7,641 bases of DNA from an uncultured Bacilli bacterium (GTDB lineage Bacteria; Bacillota_I; Bacilli_A; RF39; UBA660): the NCBI GenBank assembly GCA_947623645.1, contig CANQHK010000058.1:1-7641 (forward strand), read 5' to 3'. Numbering within the stretch: the first letter of the stretch is position 1; every line of letters starts with the position of its first letter. Positions 4,516 to 7,641 of the stretch are shown one piece after another. Under the pieces are notes generated by a model that worked only from the letters and a program-made list of their open reading frames with translations, did not search any database and was not told where the DNA came from. A program made the position numbers and the translations under genes.

Positions 4516-4800
4516 CTATTCTTCTATTCTATTTAATTGTTGTTTTAGTTTTTGAATGGCAGAATCTATTTTTTGTTCTTCGACACTTTCTATTTTATAC
4601 CAACCATAATGATTCATTAAATCATAAAGATCTCTTGCCATATCTTTAATATTTGTGAACATATCAAAAAACGTTTCATATAAATCATCTGTACTTGCTT
4701 CATTCATTGCTATTGAATAATTATTACTCATATTTTTTTCAATTTCAAGGATAGTTGTTAAATAATCTTTATCCATCATTTGAAGTCCATTGTTATTCAT
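4516..4800 (-). CDS. CotF-like spore-coat family protein
   Basis: A 94-residue, helical, cytoplasm-type protein. Seen: KDYLTTILEIEKNMSNNYSI (11-30), AMNEASTDDLYETFFDMFTN (31-50) and DLYDLMNHYGWYKIE (57-71). The order 'lL..EK....Y..a..E.s...l......m........ly..m...GWY' is that of Coat-F domains, ferritin-like helical bundles of the CotF family found in spore formers; a structural coat role is inferred from this. The frame extends upstream to 4938, but there it is only the other phase of the acidic gene (Met/Lys/Arg-rich). ATG 4800 is chosen because GAGGAGG ends 9 nt before it. It overlaps the preceding gene by 8 nt, so translation is probably coupled. An internal ATG at 4776 is a weaker alternative. 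Confidence 0.75.
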   Translation of the reverse strand: MNNNGLQMMDKDYLTTILEIEKNMSNNYSIAMNEASTDDLYETFFDMFTNIKDMARDLYDLMNHYGWYKIESVEEQKIDSAIQKLKQQLNRIEE

Positions 4801-5149
4801 CTTCTTCATCCTCCTCATCATACTCTTCTTCGTCGTCGTCTTCGTCTTCCTCTTCTTCGGCGTCATCATCTTCGTAATCTTCTTCGTCTTCGTCATTTTC
4901 TTCATAAGATTCATTTTCTTCATCGCAACATTCTTCATCTTCTTCTAGATTACCTTCTAAGATTTTGATACAAGTATTTAAGTTTTCTAGATGAACATCA
5001 GATACTTCTTGTAAAATCTCTACAACTTCCTCTCCTTCTGCTTCTTCCATGAAGTGGTTGGCCAACTTCAAAGCTTCTAGATTCCAACTAAACATATCGT
5101 TAATATAAGCAAGATCTTTTTCTGTAAACTTCTTTGTATTATTTTTCAT
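4793..5149 (-). CDS. CotF-like helical protein with an acidic Asp/Glu tail
   Basis: A 118-residue protein in two parts. Residues 1-68 are helical (KDLAYINDMFSWNLEALKLA, 11-30; NHFMEEAEGEEVVEILQEVS, 31-50; VHLENLNTCIKILEG, 52-66), in the style of small coat proteins of the CotF/ferritin-like type. Residues 69-118 are a disordered tail in which 41 of 50 residues are Asp or Glu, with a Cys pair at 74-75 and Tyr at 82, 92 and 110. The tail could bind cations or basic coat proteins; this is inference. ATG 5149 has GGAGG 8 nt upstream; the longer frame from TTG 5164 would contain that site. First gene of the operon, behind a -10 box at 5190. Its tail codons supply the ribosome binding site of the next gene. 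Confidence 0.7.
   Translation of the reverse strand: MKNNTKKFTEKDLAYINDMFSWNLEALKLANHFMEEAEGEEVVEILQEVSDVHLENLNTCIKILEGNLEEDEECCDEENESYEENDEDEEDYEDDDAEEEEDEDDDEEEYDEEDEEDE
4810..4816 (-). promoter_or_regulatory. Ribosome binding site encoded in the acidic tail
   Basis: GAGGAGG on the minus strand, 9 nt before ATG 4800. It is made by the codons GAT-GAG-GAG-GAT. Elsewhere in the tail Glu is almost always GAA; this is the only GAG-GAG pair, which suggests codon choice is set by the site. Confidence 0.75.
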
Positions 5150-5189
5150 ATTTTTATCCTCCAAAAATAGAGTGTGTAAAAATTAAATT

Positions 5190-5195
5190 ATTATA
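5190..5195 (-). promoter_or_regulatory. -10 box of the coat-protein operon
   Basis: TATAAT on the minus strand, 41 nt before ATG 5149 and directly after the T-tract of the upstream terminator. No sigmaA -35 is found 16-18 nt upstream (AGGATA region), which leaves room for a sporulation sigma factor, but no clear consensus for one is seen. Confidence 0.4.
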
Positions 5196-5196
5196 C

Positions 5197-5231
5197 AAAA
5201 AAAAGAAAGTTTTATCCTGGAAACCTTCTTT
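5197..5231 (-). terminator. Intrinsic terminator of the CmpB-type gene
   Basis: On the minus strand AAAGAAGGTTT (5221-5231) pairs with AAACTTTCTTT (5202-5212), 11 bp with one G-T, around an 8-nt loop, followed by T's (5197-5204). The 5' arm encodes the C-terminal residues of the gene and the stop lies at the loop and arm border. Confidence 0.75.
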
Positions 5232-6042
5232 TTTTAATTTCTTTTAAAATTGCTTTTTGCTCTTTGATGATTTCTTTATCCTGTTCCTCTTCTTTTAATT
5301 CTTTTACTTTTTGTTTTGCTTCCTTGATATCTTTCTTTTTGTTTCTTAAAAAGGTATCAGCATCTTTTAAAGTTCTTTTAATTCCTCTTATAAAGGCATT
5401 TCCACTTTTGGTTGTAAAGTGAATTCTAGGGAATGCTTTTAATAATCTTCTATAAAGTAAACGATAATGCGCTAACAGTTTTCTTACTTCTTGATCCACT
5501 TCTTCGGTTGCATCATTTTGAATATTTTTAATTTTAAAGTGAAGTTTTGAAATTAAAAGAAAACTTAGAATAAAATCTATTATAAAAATTGTAAGCAAAA
5601 TAGATGTTATTAATTTTAAAAGGAAAGGAGAAAGTAAATTTATAAAACTTTCTACAATGGGATTTACAATATAAATTAAGAAAAATCCTAAAACTCCAAA
5701 AAGAAGAGAGTTTTTTAAGCAAATTCTTCCATTTAAATTATATTTTTCATGAGAGTAATCCCACCATCTTGCTGAAAATAGTTTTTCCATTAAGTAACTC
5801 GTTACGTATTCTAGAGCTGATGAGTAGATTACCATCATACAAAATAAAACAAAAACATCTTCTTTATATTCTTCTAGAAAAATAATCATTAAAAGAGCTG
5901 CTGTTCCATAAATGGGAATATAGGGTCCAATTAAAAAACCCCGATCGACAAATCGTCCCATTTTTTTGGTGCAATACGTTGTTTCGATAATCCATCCTAA
6001 AATGGAATAAATGAGAAATAATAAAATATATTTCCAAATCAT
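5212..6042 (-). CDS. CmpB-type (PF06541) polytopic membrane protein
   Basis: A 276-residue protein. Seen: membrane helices at about 4-19, 45-57, 63-78, 111-130 and 141-166, then a long basic coiled-coil C-terminus (about 170-276) rich in Lys and Glu. Conserved family patches are GWIIE (16-20), GRFVDRGFLIGPYIPIYG (29-46), LEYVTSYLMEKLF (77-89), RWWDYS (92-97) and NLNGRICLKNSLLFG (102-116). The family is annotated 'putative ABC transporter permease', but no ATPase gene is nearby and its function is not established. ATG 6042 is chosen because GGAGTG lies 8 nt upstream; the TTG at 6063 would put that site inside the gene. It begins 20 nt after the rpmF terminator T-tract with no clear promoter between, so readthrough from the tgt-yceD-rpmF operon is likely. 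Confidence 0.82.
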   Translation of the reverse strand: MIWKYILLFLIYSILGWIIETTYCTKKMGRFVDRGFLIGPYIPIYGTAALLMIIFLEEYKEDVFVLFCMMVIYSSALEYVTSYLMEKLFSARWWDYSHEKYNLNGRICLKNSLLFGVLGFFLIYIVNPIVESFINLLSPFLLKLITSILLTIFIIDFILSFLLISKLHFKIKNIQNDATEEVDQEVRKLLAHYRLLYRRLLKAFPRIHFTTKSGNAFIRGIKRTLKDADTFLRNKKKDIKEAKQKVKELKEEEQDKEIIKEQKAILKEIKKRRFPG

Positions 6043-6061
6043 TGGATCATCACTCCATTTC

Positions 6062-6090
6062 AAAAAAATACCTTATTTCTTTAAGGTATT
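6062..6090 (-). terminator. Intrinsic terminator after rpmF
   Basis: On the minus strand AATACCTTA (6082-6090) pairs with TAAGGTATT (6067-6075), a perfect 9-bp stem with a 6-nt loop, followed by seven T's (6062-6068 overlapping the stem end). It separates rpmF from the CmpB-type gene and may be leaky, since that gene lacks its own visible promoter. Confidence 0.85.
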
Positions 6091-6099
6091 CTTCGTGTT

Positions 6100-6282
6100 T
6101 TATTCTTCTGTTTTTTGAATAACTTCTTTTCCTTTGTATTGTCCACAGTTTTTACAAACTCTATGAGGACGAATTACTTCTCCACAATTTGGACATTTTG
6201 TCATAGCATTTGCACTTATTGCATTATGACTTCTTCTCATTCTTTTTCTTGTTTTGGATACTTTTCTAAATGGTACAGCCAT
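6100..6282 (-). CDS. rpmF: Large-subunit ribosomal protein bL32
   Basis: A 60-residue protein of normal length. Seen: MAVPFRKVSKTRKRMRRSHN (1-20), the canonical bL32 N-terminus, then a zinc ribbon with C30-P-N-C33 and C43-K-N-C46 and the motif CGEVIRPHRVC. This is the zinc-binding (C+) form. ATG 6282 has AAGGAGTG 5 nt upstream; the frame extends to 6300, but bL32 always begins M-A-V-P. It starts 4 nt after the yceD stop, matching the conserved yceD-rpmF pair, and is the last gene before the terminator at 6062-6090. Confidence 0.97.
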   Translation of the reverse strand: MAVPFRKVSKTRKRMRRSHNAISANAMTKCPNCGEVIRPHRVCKNCGQYKGKEVIQKTEE

Positions 6283-6286
6283 GTTA

Positions 6287-6754
6287 TCACTCCTTTCCAA
6301 ACATATCTTTTAATTCTTCAAAAGGATTATTCTTCGTATTTACATCATCTTCACGAAGTAATTTCCAGCCGTCCCCTTGAAATTTACTGTAATCTGTTAC
6401 ATGTGTTAATCGAAGAGGAACTTCCAATACAATATTTTGCCATAAAATATCAAGAATATCAAGAGTATTTTCTAAAATTTCTTGATTTTTTTCAATTTTT
6501 TCATCAATTTCTAGAGAAATTGGGTATTTTACTTCTTCTAGAGAAATACTATCTTCTAAAATAAGCGTTCCTTGAACTTCTAAATAAAGATGTACATCGT
6601 CTTCTGGGTCTTTGACAATTTTCCCGGTTACTTTTCCATCTTGAAAATCTAAAATATCGGATTTTTCTAAATATTCTTTGGGGAATGTAAAATTTTCTGA
6701 AAGAGTAATAGAATCTTCCATATTTTGTAAAAGTTTGGTAATATCAATTTTCAT
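6287..6754 (-). CDS. yceD: YceD/DUF177 family protein
   Basis: A 155-residue protein, near family length. Seen: MKIDITKLLQ start, a beta-rich middle (GKVTGKIVKD, 40-49; LYLEVQGTLILED, 56-68; YPISLEIDEKIE, 77-88) and the C-terminal tail NNPFEELKDMF (142-152), the family's typical NPF-A/E-L ending. YceD proteins are linked to 23S rRNA metabolism or ribosome assembly in bacteria and plastids. This copy has no cysteine at all, so the Cys-rich patches of many relatives (CxRCL and a later pair) are lost. ATG 6754 has AAAGGA 8 nt upstream and overlaps the end of tgt by 11 nt, indicating translational coupling; rpmF follows after 4 nt. Co-transcription with rpmF is conserved widely. Confidence 0.9.
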   Translation of the reverse strand: MKIDITKLLQNMEDSITLSENFTFPKEYLEKSDILDFQDGKVTGKIVKDPEDDVHLYLEVQGTLILEDSISLEEVKYPISLEIDEKIEKNQEILENTLDILDILWQNIVLEVPLRLTHVTDYSKFQGDGWKLLREDDVNTKNNPFEELKDMFGKE

Positions 6755-7641
6755 GATTTTTTTCCTTTCTTTTCACTGTATAATTTTGGATAAAGTTTTC
6801 GCGATATTCTAAAATTTTATCTTCTTCGATTGCTTTTCTTAAATCTTCGGTTAAATGGATTAGAAAACGGATATTGTGAATGGATAAAAGTCTTGCTCCA
6901 AAGGCTTCATCGACGAGGATTAAGTGACGAATATACGCTTTGGTATAGTGTTTGCAGGCATAACAATCACAATCTTCATCGATTGGTGTAAAATCTTCTT
7001 TCCACTGCGCATTTTTTAAATTGATTTTCCCGTATTTGGTAAAGGCATTTCCATGTCTTGCAATTCTCGTTGGTAAAACGCAATCAAAGATATCGATTCC
7101 TCGAATCACTCCTTCAATAATATCTAAAGGTTCCCCTACTCCCATTAAATAACGAAGTTTTCCTTCTGGTAAATAAGGAGTTGAATATTCGATTGCTTTA
7201 TACATATCTTCTTTGCTTTCTCCGTCATTCGCAACTCCACCGATACTATACCCATCAAAATCTAATTTTACAGTTTCTGTTGCACTCCATTTTCTTAAAT
7301 CTTCGTAAGGTCCTCCTTGGACGATTCCAAAAAGAGCTTGGTTTTGATTTTTATGAGCAACTTTTCCACGTTTTGCCCAACGAAGGGTTCTTTCAATACT
7401 ATTTTTCATATATTCGTAAGAAGCACTTGCAGGAGGACATTCATCGAAACTCATGGCAATATCACTACCCAATTTATTTTGAATTTCAATGGATTTCTCT
7501 GGAGTTAAAAATAATTTACTTCCATCGATGTGGCTTTTAAAATGAACTCCTTCTTCTGTAATATCTTTGGGATTTGCTAGGGAAAATACTTGAAATCCTC
7601 CACTATCGGTTAAAATCGGTCCATCATAATTCATAAATTTA
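6744..7641 (-). CDS. tgt: tRNA-guanine transglycosylase, 5' end outside window
   Basis: The frame continues past the first visible Met (7634) to the window edge (KFMNYDGPIL), so about 80 N-terminal residues lie outside; 296 residues from that Met are visible. Numbered from it: LTDSGGFQV with D10 (general acid/base), FDECPP with D64 (base recognition), GIVQGG (103-108), MGVGEP (164-169), IFDCVLPTR with nucleophile D184, and zinc ligands C222, C224, C227 and H253. These match the bacterial Tgt catalytic and Cys3-His zinc sites, all intact. The enzyme swaps G34 of GUN anticodon tRNAs (Asp, Asn, His, Tyr) for a queuosine precursor (preQ1) or a salvaged base. Its C-terminus overlaps yceD by 11 nt. 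No other queuosine gene is visible in the window. Confidence 0.97.
   Translation of the reverse strand, partial: KFMNYDGPILTDSGGFQVFSLANPKDITEEGVHFKSHIDGSKLFLTPEKSIEIQNKLGSDIAMSFDECPPASASYEYMKNSIERTLRWAKRGKVAHKNQNQALFGIVQGGPYEDLRKWSATETVKLDFDGYSIGGVANDGESKEDMYKAIEYSTPYLPEGKLRYLMGVGEPLDIIEGVIRGIDIFDCVLPTRIARHGNAFTKYGKINLKNAQWKEDFTPIDEDCDCYACKHYTKAYIRHLILVDEAFGARLLSIHNIRFLIHLTEDLRKAIEEDKILEYRENFIQNYTVKRKEKNHEN

Noticed and set aside
4801..4938. Upstream extension of the second coat gene (Met/Lys/Arg/Thr-rich)
   Set aside because: It is the acidic tail of the preceding gene read in another phase; the ribosome binding site supports ATG 4800.
5212..6042. A true ABC transporter
   Set aside because: No ATPase or substrate-binding gene is nearby; the family name is provisional, so transport is not claimed.
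6744..7634. Start of tgt at the first visible Met
   Set aside because: The frame stays open to the window edge, and about 80 conserved N-terminal residues of Tgt are missing before the DSGGF motif.

Overview
The window comes from a very AT-rich, low-GC Gram-positive bacterium (Bacillota, Bacilli/Erysipelotrichia-like or an uncultured relative). The evidence is purine-rich Shine-Dalgarno sites (AGGAGG), T-tract terminators, sigmaA-type promoters, a ylmH homologue, a yceD-rpmF pair and two CotF-like spore-coat proteins. TGA is used as a stop (tgt, yceD, the BRO-type gene) and Trp is TGG, so the code is standard and not the Mycoplasma code. Placement below class level is inference.

Layout, right to left because nearly everything is on the minus strand. 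Positions 6100-7641 hold a housekeeping operon: tgt (5' end outside the window), yceD/DUF177 and rpmF, with overlaps or 4-nt gaps and a clear terminator at 6062-6090. Immediately behind that terminator is a CmpB-type (PF06541) membrane protein (5212-6042) with its own terminator at 5197-5231. Positions 4516-5149 hold a two-gene operon of small helical CotF-like proteins. The first has a 50-residue Asp/Glu tail whose codons also form the ribosome binding site of the second. It ends in a terminator at 4485-4514.

Positions 2779-4515 are an accessory island. Its only intact gene is a plus-strand PemK/MazF-family toxin (3611-4135) with no intact antitoxin. A strong promoter lies 190 nt upstream. 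The leader carries one reading frame broken by four TAA codons that ends 5 nt before the toxin, possibly a dead antitoxin. Directly after the toxin stop is an unusual array of alternating hairpins built on a 22-bp direct repeat. The 830 bp between ylmH and the toxin also hold decayed minus-strand coding fragments, a 12-bp tandem repeat and several dyads.

Positions 944-2778 hold ylmH (S4-domain RNA-binding protein), whose promoter predicts a leaderless mRNA, followed by a promoter and a two-gene unit: a membrane-anchored thioredoxin-fold protein and a YokE-like PH-domain protein, closed by a terminator at 925-956. Positions 1-828 are a second accessory patch: a BRO-N (phage antirepressor-like) protein cut short at its C-terminus, then a DUF1016/YhcG-type PDDEXK nuclease gene running off the left edge. 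A perfect 30-bp palindrome abuts the nuclease gene's ribosome binding site.
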